This document shows, piece after piece, positions 16,207-25,124 of a stretch of 64,000 nt of DNA (positions within the stretch are counted from its first letter, which is position 1; each line of letters opens with the position of its first letter). The stretch comes from Thiocapsa rosea. GTDB lineage: Bacteria > Pseudomonadota > Gammaproteobacteria > Chromatiales > Chromatiaceae. Location of the stretch: positions 3,514,501 through 3,578,500 of the forward strand of contig NZ_RBXL01000001.1 in the NCBI RefSeq assembly GCF_003634315.1, written 5' to 3'. Below the pieces are notes generated by a model. The model was not told the DNA's origin and did no database searches. It worked only from the letters and a program-made list of their open reading frames with translations. Made by a program: the position numbers and the translations under genes.

Positions 16207-18869
16207 AAATAGCCCTGCAGGCGGTCGCAGCCGTGGGCTCGCAGGAAACGGCTCTGACCCTCCGTCTCGATGCCCTCGGCCACGACCCGCAGGCCGAGCT
16301 CGTGGGCGAGTGCGAGGGTCGCGGCACTGATCGCGGCGTCGTTCTCGTCGGTTTCGATATCGCGCACGAACTCGCGGTCGAGCTTCAGCGTTTGGATCGG
16401 CAGACGCTTGAGGTAGGCCAGCGAGGAATGGCCGGTACCGAAATCGTCGATCGCCAACGTGACCCCGAGGCCGCGCAGTGCCTGCAGCGTCTCGACCGCG
16501 CGCGCCGGATCGCGCATCGCGACCGTCTCGGTGAACTCGAACTCGAGCTCGTCCTTGTGCAGCTCGCAGCCTTGCAGCACGGCGGCGACGGTCTCGAGGA
16601 GGGCAGGGTTGCGCAGTTGGTGGGCCGAGAGGTTGACGGCGATGCGCTTGGGTCCGATGCCGGCGTGCTTCCATTGGCCGAAACGGCGGCAAGCCTCGTT
16701 CAAGACCCAGTCCCCGATCGCGTGGATGAGTCCGGATTCCTCCGCGATCGGAATGAAATGGCCTGCAGCGAGCAAGCCGCGCCCTGGATGGTGCCAACGC
16801 ACCAGGGCCTCCATGGCGTAGGGACGGCCGAGCGGATCCGCATCGGCCTCGAACTGGGGCTGATAGTGTACGGCGAGCTGACCCTCCTCGATCGCGACGC
16901 GCAACTCGCGCTCGACCGTCAGGCGTTCACCAGCCGCCAAGTTGAGCGCCTCGGTGAAGTGCTGGACGTTGTTGCGGCCCTGCTCTTTGGCGTGATACAT
17001 CGCGGTGTCGGCGTTCTTCATCAGGGTGTCGGCGTCCAGGCCGTCATCGGGATAAATGCTGATGCCGATGCTGGGGCTGGTGTGCAGCCGTTCGCCGTCG
17101 ATGGTGTAAGGCTCGCCGAGTGCGCTCAGGATCTTCGCGGCCACCGGCGCGGCGTCTTCGGCACGCTCCATGGCGGTGAGCACGACAACGAACTCGTCTC
17201 CGCCCTGGCGCGCGACGATGTCGTTCTCGCGCACGTCCCGGCGCAGCCGGCGTGCCACCTCGACCAACAGCAGATCGCCGATATGGTGGCCGAGCGTATC
17301 GTTGATGACCTTGAAGCGGTCCAGATCGATGAAGAGGACCGCGAGCCGGCGCCCTTCGCGGTGTGCCGAGTGCAGCTCCTGCTGCAACAGGATCTCGAGG
17401 TTGTGACGATTCACGAGGCCGGTCAAACCATCGTGATGGGCGAGGTGCTCGATGCGTTCGTCCGCGGCCCTGCGCGCGGTGATGTCTTTGAGGACCGAAA
17501 GGATCTCGCCTCCCTCGAGGCGGATCACGTCGCTCTCGAGCCACAGACGGGCCGAGCCCTTGTCGTACACCGCGGGGCTGATCGTTTCACGCCCGCCATG
17601 GCGATGAACGCGGCGAAAGGCGGCGTAGATGCCCGCAGCCTCCAAACCCGGGAAGACGATCCGAGACGGCAGTCCCAGCACCTCCTTGCGTCCGGCCACC
17701 CCGGCGATCCGCTGGGCGGCCGGATTGATGTCGATCAGGACAAACTCGCTCCCGTCCGGGCGCGGGCGGTACAGGGCAACCCCGTCGTTCATACTGCCGA
17801 GCATGGCGCGGTAGCGGGCCTGTTGGGCGGCGATGGTGGTTTCGTCCCTGACCAAGCGGCGACCGAGTACGAGTGCTGCGCTGGCCGAGGCGAGCACAAA
17901 AAGCGTGAACGCCCATGCCGTCGCCTGCTGCATCGCATGCAGGGGTGCCATGGCCTCGGCGGCATCGATCTTCACCACCATGCCCCACCCCAGCGCCGGT
18001 AGATAACGCCAGCCCGCTGCAACCTCGATGTCGCCGTAGTCCTTCACCAGACCGCTGCCTTGGCTACCGGCCAGCGCAAGTCGCATCGGCTCTGCCGTGC
18101 GTTCGAGCGGAACCCGATTGGTGAAGGGTGCTCCCGGCATGCGCTCGAGCGCGATGGTGTAGCGTGCCGCCTGCCCGTCCTGAACGGCGAGCACGGTTTC
18201 GCCGGTCGTCCCGAGTCCGGTGCGGTCGCTCACCACCGGCATCAGGGTGTCGAGGTTGACCTGAAGCGCCAGTGCGCCGATCGGATGCTGTCCCTGGAGG
18301 ATCGGCGCGACGACAAAGGCTGCGACCGCGTTTCCGGACGGCCGATACGGCGCGAAACGGGTCAGGTCGATGTGCATGAAGGTCATGGCCTGACGAAAGC
18401 CCGCGGCCAGCTCGGTATCGCGAAACGGGCCATGCACGAGGTTGGTGCCCAGATCGGCCTCGCCGCGAAGCGAAAAGACGACATCGCCTTCTTCGTCGAT
18501 CAAGAGCACGTCGTGGTAGTCGGCGCGCTCGCCGAGCTTGGCCAGCTCCGTGCGTTCGATTGTGCTCGGATTCGGAATCGCGGCGCGGTTTGCGCGTCGA
18601 TCGGCGGCGACGAGTGCCGACAATGCCTCGCGAACTTGCGCCTGGCTCGCGAAGGAGCGGGCGTCGGCCAGCCGTTCATTGATGTAGTCGTCGATCTGGT
18701 CGGCTTTTTTGTCGGCGATCGAGGTCATGTTCTGCAAGACGGTGGCGGTGAGTGCGCGCTCGAAGGTGTGCAGATAGAACCAGGCCAGACCCGCCAAGGG
18801 CAGCAGTGCGATGATCAGGAAGCCGACCGCCAAACGCAGGCCGAGACGGCGTGGCCTTACGGCACCCAC
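16113..18869 (-). CDS. Membrane sensor GGDEF-EAL c-di-GMP enzyme (dCACHE-PAS-GGDEF-EAL)
   Basis: The product is 918 residues from GTG 18869, chosen because it overlaps the stop of the binding-protein gene (13 bases) and leads directly into the first TM (LGLRLAVGFLIIALLPLAG). Layout: TM; periplasmic dCACHE sensor about 40-290; second TM near 300; PAS about 345-460; GGDEF about 475-630; EAL about 650-895. GGDEF is intact (RQGGDEFVVV), with an inhibitory RxxD site (REND) five residues before it. EAL is intact (MEALVRW) with downstream DDFGTGHSSLAYL. Both making and breaking c-di-GMP are possible. Coupling to the upstream periplasmic binding protein suggests a ligand-controlled switch. Confidence 0.9.
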   Translation of the reverse strand: MGAVRPRRLGLRLAVGFLIIALLPLAGLAWFYLHTFERALTATVLQNMTSIADKKADQIDDYINERLADARSFASQAQVREALSALVAADRRANRAAIPNPSTIERTELAKLGERADYHDVLLIDEEGDVVFSLRGEADLGTNLVHGPFRDTELAAGFRQAMTFMHIDLTRFAPYRPSGNAVAAFVVAPILQGQHPIGALALQVNLDTLMPVVSDRTGLGTTGETVLAVQDGQAARYTIALERMPGAPFTNRVPLERTAEPMRLALAGSQGSGLVKDYGDIEVAAGWRYLPALGWGMVVKIDAAEAMAPLHAMQQATAWAFTLFVLASASAALVLGRRLVRDETTIAAQQARYRAMLGSMNDGVALYRPRPDGSEFVLIDINPAAQRIAGVAGRKEVLGLPSRIVFPGLEAAGIYAAFRRVHRHGGRETISPAVYDKGSARLWLESDVIRLEGGEILSVLKDITARRAADERIEHLAHHDGLTGLVNRHNLEILLQQELHSAHREGRRLAVLFIDLDRFKVINDTLGHHIGDLLLVEVARRLRRDVRENDIVARQGGDEFVVVLTAMERAEDAAPVAAKILSALGEPYTIDGERLHTSPSIGISIYPDDGLDADTLMKNADTAMYHAKEQGRNNVQHFTEALNLAAGERLTVERELRVAIEEGQLAVHYQPQFEADADPLGRPYAMEALVRWHHPGRGLLAAGHFIPIAEESGLIHAIGDWVLNEACRRFGQWKHAGIGPKRIAVNLSAHQLRNPALLETVAAVLQGCELHKDELEFEFTETVAMRDPARAVETLQALRGLGVTLAIDDFGTGHSSLAYLKRLPIQTLKLDREFVRDIETDENDAAISAATLALAHELGLRVVAEGIETEGQSRFLRAHGCDRLQGYFYGRPEPAEFWTARWTEGGSAEFKRTRNHSA

Positions 18870-20197
18870 TGTGGATCCTCCGGCGGGCGCCGATTCGATT
18901 CGTCCGACAGCCGATCGACCAGCGCGCGCCATTGTGCGCGGCTGCGGTAGGCGGGAAACGGCGCCGGGCGGATCGGCGCTTCGGAGATCTCGACCGCATC
19001 GAATTGACCGTCCGCTCGGGCATGACCCACGTAGACCCTGCGCCAAAGGTGTCGCGTGGCCGCATCCAGGGCGACGATCCCGGAAGGCCCTTGCAGGCTC
19101 GCGCGTCCGATCGAGCGATTCACTTGTGCCGGATCGTCGGTACCGGCCTCGCGAACCGCCTCGGCCCACAGCCTGATCCCGTTGTAGCTCGAGACGATCG
19201 GGTCGCTGACGACGCGATCGGCGCCGAAGCGTTGTTGGAACGCGGCGACGAAACGACGGTTGACGTCATCCGGTAGGCTCTGGAAGTAACCCCACACCGC
19301 GTAATGCTCGCGATGGATCCGCCCGCTGAGCATGAAACGAAGCTCGGGTTCGGCAACGCTGAACGAGACCACCGGCATTGCATCGAGGTTTGCGGCCCTC
19401 AATGACGCGAAAAAATGCCGATTGGCATCGCCGTTGAGTGTATTGAGCACGGCGTCCGGTGCCAGCCGTCGGATCTCGGCGGCGATTGCGTCGAGATCGG
19501 TTGCATCCATCGGCACGTAGCGCTCCGCCAGAATCTCGCCGCCGGCCGCGGTCACCAGGTCCCGAATCAAGAGGTTGGCGGTGCGCGGGAAGACATAATC
19601 GGAGCCGACGAGATAGATCCGACTCCCGAATCGGTCCATCGTCCAACGCGCCCCGGGGATGATCTGCTGGTTGGGTGCGGAGCCCATGTAGATGAGGTGC
19701 GGCGATTGCTCGAGACCTTCGTACTGCAGCGCATAGAGCATCAGGTGGCGGTGCTTTTCAACCACCGGTTTGACGGCCTTGCGGCAGGCCGAGGTCCAGC
19801 AGGCGAGCACGACGCTGACGCGCTCTTCAAGAATCAGGCGCTCGACCTCGGCGGCTGCAGTGGTCCAATCCGAATCGTTTTCGGCGATGACGAGATCCAC
19901 ACGACGTCCGAGCAGTCCACCCTCGGCATTGATTTCCTCCACGGCGAGCCGCGCGGCATCGACAAGCCCTTTCTCGCTCTCGGCCATCGGGCCGGACGCA
20001 GCATGGAAAACCCCGATCCGGATCGGCTCCGTGACCGAGGTGCGAAGCGAGCCCGGGATCAGTGCCGCCGCAGCGAGTGTCGCCGAGATCAGCAGAATCG
20101 TCGGGAGTGAACGCGGAATGCGCACTAGGGTGCAGCCGAGACTGACTTCGGGAATGACGGCCGACCATTTCGCGGACGCTCGTAGCATGGAACGCAC
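18857..20197 (-). CDS. Periplasmic binding protein of the urea/amide (AmiC/UrtA-like) type
   Basis: The product is 446 residues from ATG 20197. A start at GTG 20125 (RIPRSLPTILLISATLAAAALIP) would place a signal peptide right at the N-terminus and is more likely. The mature protein begins IRIGVFHAASGPMAESEKGL and has features of the Peripla_BP_5/6 short-chain amide and urea family: EEINAEGGLLGRRVDLVI, ACWTSACRKAVKPVVE, LYALQYEGLEQSPHLIYMG, SDYVFPRTAN. No ABC permease or ATPase is nearby. The gene is instead translationally coupled to the GGDEF-EAL sensor, so it probably delivers a small-molecule signal to that sensor (inference). Confidence 0.85.
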   Translation of the reverse strand: MRSMLRASAKWSAVIPEVSLGCTLVRIPRSLPTILLISATLAAAALIPGSLRTSVTEPIRIGVFHAASGPMAESEKGLVDAARLAVEEINAEGGLLGRRVDLVIAENDSDWTTAAAEVERLILEERVSVVLACWTSACRKAVKPVVEKHRHLMLYALQYEGLEQSPHLIYMGSAPNQQIIPGARWTMDRFGSRIYLVGSDYVFPRTANLLIRDLVTAAGGEILAERYVPMDATDLDAIAAEIRRLAPDAVLNTLNGDANRHFFASLRAANLDAMPVVSFSVAEPELRFMLSGRIHREHYAVWGYFQSLPDDVNRRFVAAFQQRFGADRVVSDPIVSSYNGIRLWAEAVREAGTDDPAQVNRSIGRASLQGPSGIVALDAATRHLWRRVYVGHARADGQFDAVEISEAPIRPAPFPAYRSRAQWRALVDRLSDESNRRPPEDPQWVP

Positions 20198-20240
20198 TCG
20201 GTCATGTCGGCTTCCTCGGGGGAGCGTGAGCGCTCTGATT

Positions 20241-20352
20241 GAAATTTAATATATTTTAATGCCTTAAACCGCGCCAGCTCCGACAGCCGTCGGAGCTGGC
20301 GCGGCCAATCCAATCCAACACATGACGCATACCGCACCGGGCGCGGTTTAAC
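20241..20352. repeat. Palindromic element, copy R3 (linker plus single unit)
   Basis: An A+T-rich linker (20241-20262) is followed by one unit, from TTAAACCGCG at 20264 to CGCGGTTTAA at 20351, containing the inner stem CCAGCTCCGAC/GTCGGAGCTGG and the GCCAATCCAATCCAACACATGACGCATACCGC arm in reverse orientation to R2. The second unit is missing. Its right end provides the TAA stop of the AAA+ ATPase gene on the minus strand. Confidence 0.85.
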
Positions 20353-21580
20353 CCCAATCGAACCGATCGGCATCCGATCCGGCGGCGCCTTCGAGGATCT
20401 TGCGTTTGCCGTCGAGGAGGAAGGCGATGGCGCGTTTCAGGTCGGCGAGCATCACCACCTGCTCGGCGCCCTGTCGCATGGAGGCGTAAGAGGCGGCGAG
20501 CAGCACGGCATTCTGGATGTCGCCGCCCGCGGCACCCTCGGAATAGAGCGCCAGGCGCTCGAAATCGACATCCTGGGCCAGCGGGAGTTGGGGCGGGATG
20601 TGGCAGCGCCAGATCTTCTCGCGCTGCTCGGTGGCGGGGAGCCTGAACTCGACATGGGCAAGCATGCGCCGCAGGAAGGCGTTGTCGTAATTCCCGACCA
20701 GATTCGAGGCGAAGATGACCGCACCGTCGAAGTTGTCGAGTTCGATCAGGGTCGTGCTGCGCGCGACATTGATGCTGTTGTCGGCCGATTGGGAGACGTT
20801 GACCAGACGCTTGCCGAGGATGGAGTCGGCCTCGTCGAAGAAGAGCAGGGCGCCTGTTTCGGATGCCTTGGCGAAGGCGGCCTTGATGTTTTTGGGGGTC
20901 TCGCCGACGTACTTGGATTCAAGCTCCGCGTAGCTGATGCGCAGGATCTTTTTGGCGAGCAGGTCGGCAATGGCGTCGGCGGCCAGGGTCTTGCCGGTTC
21001 CCGGCGGGCCGTAGAAGTTGAGCGCGACCCTGCGCCCGGTGCGCGCCACCGAGCTCAGGCCCCAGGTCACGTAGATCATGTCCTGAGAGATGAGCACGTT
21101 GGTCGCCTCGCGGATGCGCTCCAAGGTGTCCTGATCGAGGATGAGCTGATTGAGGGTGTGGCGCGGCTCGACCGGCTCGATGCCCTCCAGACGCGTCTCT
21201 TCGGCCTCGTCGGGCGGCGGTGCGGCGGCGCCCGGTTGCGCCGTCGCTACAGTATTCATCGTGACGCCTTGGGTGTAGGGGTGCTCCAAGCTCGTCTTCG
21301 ACGGATTGAAATCGACCCGGATCTTCGGCTTGTTCAGCAGCCGCGGAAACTCCGAGGTCTCGAGCACCTGGACCAGCCGTTTCAGGAATGTATTGGACGC
21401 CGCCGGCTCGATCTCCACGGAGGTGTCCTGCCCCTTCTCCAAACACTGCGGGCAATACAAGAGTGGTGCGCCGACCACCTCCACGAAGTAATGCCCGAGA
21501 TTGCTCTTCTTGCCGTGGTGCGAGAGCACCAGCTCGCAGCCATGTACCGGACAGGTCGGCGTCTTACGCAGCAGCGACAT
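20348..21580 (-). CDS. AAA+ ATPase with N-terminal zinc-finger-like domain
   Basis: The product is 410 residues. The N-terminal 60 residues hold CPVHGCEL and later CPQC, a likely zinc ribbon. A linker rich in Ala/Pro follows (about 110-125). The C-terminal AAA+ module is complete: Walker A FYGPPGTGKT near 190, Walker B LLFFDEADSILG, sensor 1 VIFASN, arginine finger FLRRM, sensor 2 region GAAGGDIQNAVLLA. It resembles membrane-linked or chaperone-type AAA ATPases (FtsH/Cdc48-like core) but the N-terminal domain points to a specific, unrecognised partner. The TAA stop is formed by element R3. Confidence 0.75.
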   Translation of the reverse strand: MSLLRKTPTCPVHGCELVLSHHGKKSNLGHYFVEVVGAPLLYCPQCLEKGQDTSVEIEPAASNTFLKRLVQVLETSEFPRLLNKPKIRVDFNPSKTSLEHPYTQGVTMNTVATAQPGAAAPPPDEAEETRLEGIEPVEPRHTLNQLILDQDTLERIREATNVLISQDMIYVTWGLSSVARTGRRVALNFYGPPGTGKTLAADAIADLLAKKILRISYAELESKYVGETPKNIKAAFAKASETGALLFFDEADSILGKRLVNVSQSADNSINVARSTTLIELDNFDGAVIFASNLVGNYDNAFLRRMLAHVEFRLPATEQREKIWRCHIPPQLPLAQDVDFERLALYSEGAAGGDIQNAVLLAASYASMRQGAEQVVMLADLKRAIAFLLDGKRKILEGAAGSDADRFDWG

Positions 21581-21591
21581 CCTTATAAAAC

Positions 21592-21776
21592 CGCGTCTCG
21601 CACGACATGCACTGTCTTCATTCGGGTCTCGCCCTCGCGTGATTCCAAGCCCGTCGCAGCGGACGCGGTTTTAGAAAGAATAAAAAAATCCTGAACCGCG
21701 TCTCGCCAGCCTCGTTGTTTGGGCCGAGACCGCGTTTGACGCCGCCAATGCATGTCGCTACGGACGCGGTTCAGCG
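21592..21776. repeat. Palindromic element, copy R4 (paired, divergent)
   Basis: Two units separated by GAAAGAATAAAAAAATC. The termini have changed together: TAAAACCGCGTC pairs with GACGCGGTTTTA in the first unit, and CTGAACCGCGTC with GACGCGGTTCAG in the second. The outer arms still share CGACATGCA with the other copies. Pairing is kept although sequence has drifted, which suggests selection on structure or recent conversion between arms. It lies between the SLC13 gene stop and the AAA+ start. Confidence 0.75.
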
Positions 21777-21778
21777 GT

Positions 21779-23740
21779 TCAGCCAAAGACCAGATTGAGC
21801 ATGGTCAGCGCCACCACCAAAAAGAGGATCGTCATGATCCCGCCGGCGCGCATGAAGTCGACAACACGGTAATTGCCGGGCCCCATCAAGAGTGCGTTCA
21901 CCTGATGGGTCGGAATCAGGAAGGAGTTCGACGTGGCGATGGCGACGGTCAAGGCGAACACGGCCGGGTTGGCGTCGACACCGAGTGCCATATTCACCGC
22001 CAAGGGCACCAACAGGACCGTCGCGCCGACGTTCGACATCACCAAGGTGAAGAAGGTGGCGAGCACCGCGAGCGCGGCCTGCACAACCCAGATCGGTACG
22101 TCGCCGAGCGCGGTCAGCGTCTGCTGCGCGATCCAGGCGGCCGTACCGCTGGCCTCCACGGCGAGTCCGAGCGGGATGAGCGATGCCAAGAGGAACACCG
22201 TCTTCCAACTGACGGCCTGGTAGGCCTCGTCGATCGAGAGGACGCCCGCGAGGACCATGCCCATGGCACCGGTCAGCAGGGCGACCGAGAGCCGCAGATC
22301 GGTAAAGAGGACCAAGGCCAGCGTGATGACGAAGAAGACCAGTGCAGCGCGGACCTTATGCGGGCGCAGCTCCTCGTGCGGATACTCGGTGGTGACCACC
22401 ACGAAATTGCGGTCCTTGGTCAGGCGCGTCAGGTCCGCCCAGGTCGTGTGGACCACCAGTGCATCGCCCGCGAGAAGGGGCGTGTTGCGCACACCGCCGG
22501 TGCTGAAGGTGATCTGCGTGCCGCCGCGATTGATGGCGAGCAGCGAGAGTCCGTAGGTCTTGCGCATCCAGATATCGCGTGCGGTCTTGCCGATCAGGGT
22601 CGAGCCGGGGGGGATGACGATCTCGGCAACACCTGCCTTGGTGTTGGACATGGCCTCGGAAAAGAGCTCCAAGTCCGGTTTGACATCCACGGCGTTGTCC
22701 TCGGCAAAGCGTTCGAGCTTCTCCTCGGTGCCGAGCAGTCCAAGCGTGGTGCCGGGCTCGATGCCGAGCGAGCGGTCCACCCCGTCGGCACCCAGGCGCA
22801 GGCCGTCGCCCTTCTCGACCGCGATGACCCGCACCCGCCACGTCTGCTCCAGCTGGTCGACGCTCATGCCGATGAGCGTGCTCTCCGGGCGGAGTCTGAC
22901 CTCGCGGATCTCGAAGGAGGACAGACCGTAGGTTTCCGCGAAATAGGTGCTGGTGTCGCTGCCGGTGAGCATCTCGTTCCCGCGCGAGGGCAGCACGAAA
23001 CGTCCGGCGAGCACGAAATAGAGGATACCTGCGACCAACAAGGCGACCCCGATCGGGGTCACGTCGAAGAGCTGAAAGGTCTCCATCGGCGCCGTGCCGG
23101 CCGGGAGTGACTGGTTCGACGTGAGGATCAGATCGTTCAAGAGGATCAGCGGGCTGGAGCCGACCATGGTGATGGTGCCGCCGAGGATGGCGCAGAAGCC
23201 CATCGGCATCAGCAGGCGCGACATCGGCAGACCGGTGCGCGCGGAGATGCGGCTGACCACGGGCAGGAAGAGTGCCGCGGCCCCGACGTTCTGCATGAAG
23301 CTCGAGATGACGCCGACGGTCCCGGAGATCAGCGGGATGATGCGCGCCTCGGTGCGGCCGCCGATGCGCATGATGAAGCCGGCGACGGTCGACATGATCC
23401 CCGTCTTGTCGAGCCCGGCACCGATGATCATGACCGCGATGATGGAGATGACCGCGTTGCTCGCGAAGCCGTTGAACAGTTGCTCCACCGGCACCAGCCC
23501 CTGTTCGAGCCCCATCCAGGGCGCAACGAGCCCGGTCAACCCGAGCAGGACCATGATGCAGATCGCGGCGACATCGACGGTGACGATCTCGAAGGCGAAC
23601 AGGAAGATGGTCAGAAGAAGAAAGCCGACGACCCAGGCGATCTCCACGGACGGGACGATCCCGGCGAGGTAGAACCCAAAGACTGCGAATAAGACCGCGG
23701 TGAGCTCGGTTCTCGTCGGGGCGCGAAAGGGGGCGGGCAT
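21779..23740 (-). CDS. SLC13 (DASS)-family anion permease with two TrkA-C domains
   Basis: The product is 653 residues from ATG 23740 (MPAPFRAPTRTELTAV). Longer in-frame starts to 24001 add low-complexity sequence and are unlikely. Many hydrophobic TM segments surround a central soluble region of about 170 residues with two TrkA-C/RCK_C-like units (RPESTLIGMSVDQLEQTWRV and PPGSTLIGKTARDIWMRKTY). Family members move sulfate, phosphate or dicarboxylates with sodium or protons; sulfate or organic acids would fit a sulfur bacterium but the substrate cannot be read from sequence. It ends FG then TGA, 3-4 bases before element R4. Confidence 0.88.
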   Translation of the reverse strand: MPAPFRAPTRTELTAVLFAVFGFYLAGIVPSVEIAWVVGFLLLTIFLFAFEIVTVDVAAICIMVLLGLTGLVAPWMGLEQGLVPVEQLFNGFASNAVISIIAVMIIGAGLDKTGIMSTVAGFIMRIGGRTEARIIPLISGTVGVISSFMQNVGAAALFLPVVSRISARTGLPMSRLLMPMGFCAILGGTITMVGSSPLILLNDLILTSNQSLPAGTAPMETFQLFDVTPIGVALLVAGILYFVLAGRFVLPSRGNEMLTGSDTSTYFAETYGLSSFEIREVRLRPESTLIGMSVDQLEQTWRVRVIAVEKGDGLRLGADGVDRSLGIEPGTTLGLLGTEEKLERFAEDNAVDVKPDLELFSEAMSNTKAGVAEIVIPPGSTLIGKTARDIWMRKTYGLSLLAINRGGTQITFSTGGVRNTPLLAGDALVVHTTWADLTRLTKDRNFVVVTTEYPHEELRPHKVRAALVFFVITLALVLFTDLRLSVALLTGAMGMVLAGVLSIDEAYQAVSWKTVFLLASLIPLGLAVEASGTAAWIAQQTLTALGDVPIWVVQAALAVLATFFTLVMSNVGATVLLVPLAVNMALGVDANPAVFALTVAIATSNSFLIPTHQVNALLMGPGNYRVVDFMRAGGIMTILFLVVALTMLNLVFG

Positions 23741-24144
23741 GCTTGAGTGTCCTCTCCGGAATTCGGGTCCATGTATCGGCTTCGGCGCCGAGCCGTCTGC
23801 GCGGTGCCGGTCGGACCAGTTGTTTTGGTCTGCTGTCTCGCGGGAGGTCGCCTCATTCATCGGGTGCGGCCCCGGCTCGACGCGTGAACCGCTCCGATCT
23901 CTGTGCCGTGAGGTGACCTCCGAAAGACCGCTGATCATAAAGAAACGGGTCCTATTTTTCCCGGTTTTCTTCCCGGCCTTGTGCGCCTGCGCGATCCGCA
24001 AGCCTTGAGTCGGCGTCTCCGAGCTCTGCGTCGGAGGAACCCCGGCGGTAGCCCTAAACCCGGCGCGCTGCTAGTCTCTATGCTGTTTAAGGCGCTTTTG
24101 CACGTTCCCATCCATCGCACCGATCGCGTCCGGAGTCCGGAGTC
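23741..24144. other. Intergenic region between divergent genes
   Basis: 404 bases between the SLC13 permease (minus) and the aspartic protease (plus). I see no convincing gene, element copy or repeat. It should hold the promoters of both genes. A weak hairpin (CTCCGA at 24017 with TCGGAG at 24031) is present; no clear -35/-10 pair stands out. Confidence 0.4.
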
Positions 24145-24918
24145 ATGAATCACCTCGTTCGTCGGAGCCTGGTCAACCTCTGTTGGATCTCCGCCATTCT
24201 TGCTCGGACCGCCGTTGCGGCGCCGCTGGTGAACGTCGAGGACGAGCTGGAGCGGCTGATGGCTCAGCACGGGTTCGAGGTGCGCGGCATCGAGCAAACC
24301 GCCGAGATGGAGGGACGTGCGGAGGGTGCTGAATTGGTGCCGCGCCTGCGCGTCCTGCTGGATGGTTTCGACCATGTGATCGTGCAGACCGACAACGGCG
24401 GGGTCGATCGTGTCATTATCCTCGGCGAGAAGGTGGCCGTGGTTGCGCCGCCGCTGATCATCCAAGGCGAGGGATCGGGTTTTCCGTCGGACGCCTCGCC
24501 GGATGCCGATGATGCTCAACCGGGCGATTCGATCGTCTTGCCGACACAGCGGCAGGGGACCTCGCACGCCGTGAATCTGACCCTCGAGGGGCCGAACGGC
24601 CAACGCGTCCAGCGGGTCTTGCTCATCGACACGGGTTCGGATCATGTGGTCCTGCCGGCCTCCTTGATCGGCCCGCTCGGGATCTCGCCGAACGATCTGC
24701 GCATGCAGACCGTGCAGACCGCCAACGGGACAGTAGACGCGCGGATCGGCACCTTGAGCGGCGTCTGGCTCGGGGAGACCCGGGTCGAAGGGGTCTCAAC
24801 GGCCTTTATCGACGACACGCGGCTCGGCGGGAATGCCCTTTTGGGGATGAGCCTGCTCGGGCGCTTCCGCGTCACGATCGACGACGAGCAGAATCAGCTG
24901 ACCTTGGCGGCGAGGTAG
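24145..24918 (+). CDS. Secreted retropepsin-like aspartic protease
   Basis: The product is 257 residues. The N-terminus has a signal peptide (SLVNLCWISAILARTAVAA). The second half is a clan AA single-domain aspartic protease: active site LLIDTGSDHVVLP near residue 157, flap region TVQTANGTVDARIG, and ALLGMSLLGRF near the end. Such TIGR02281-like proteins act in the periplasm, presumably as homodimers; the substrate is unknown. The N-terminal 120 residues match nothing I recognise. Confidence 0.8.
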   Translation: MNHLVRRSLVNLCWISAILARTAVAAPLVNVEDELERLMAQHGFEVRGIEQTAEMEGRAEGAELVPRLRVLLDGFDHVIVQTDNGGVDRVIILGEKVAVVAPPLIIQGEGSGFPSDASPDADDAQPGDSIVLPTQRQGTSHAVNLTLEGPNGQRVQRVLLIDTGSDHVVLPASLIGPLGISPNDLRMQTVQTANGTVDARIGTLSGVWLGETRVEGVSTAFIDDTRLGGNALLGMSLLGRFRVTIDDEQNQLTLAAR

Positions 24919-24947
24919 GCGGGCGAGAGCGGTCAGCGATCAGCAGC

Positions 24948-25022
24948 GTAGGTTGTACCGAGCCGTGCGAGGCACAGCAACCCTCGGCGCAGGTTGTGCC
25001 TCCGATCGTCAGCACAACCTAC
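24948..25022. repeat. Small inverted repeat, GTAGGTTGT type
   Basis: GTAGGTTGT (24948-24956), a second related GCAGGTTGT (24989-24997) and an inverted ACAACCTAC (25014-25022). Sequences of this kind are scattered in many gammaproteobacterial genomes. This is the only set I see here. Confidence 0.5.
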
Positions 25023-25086
25023 GAGGCGAATCCTTTCCGGGCATCACCTAACGCTCGGCCGACACACATCGAGCGCCCTTTCGGTG

Positions 25087-25100
25087 GCTCCTGCAGGAGC
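25087..25100. promoter_or_regulatory. 14-bp perfect palindrome upstream of cls
   Basis: GCTCCTGCAGGAGC is perfectly self-complementary and ends 24 bases before the cardiolipin synthase start. It could be a dimeric regulator site or chance. Confidence 0.25.
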
Positions 25101-25124
25101 ATCGGCATTGCGTGATTCTCCCCG

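Noticed and set aside
20125-20373. 82-codon ORF across element R3
   Set aside because: It spans the palindrome and overlaps the start of the binding-protein gene in another frame, with no protein-like pattern.
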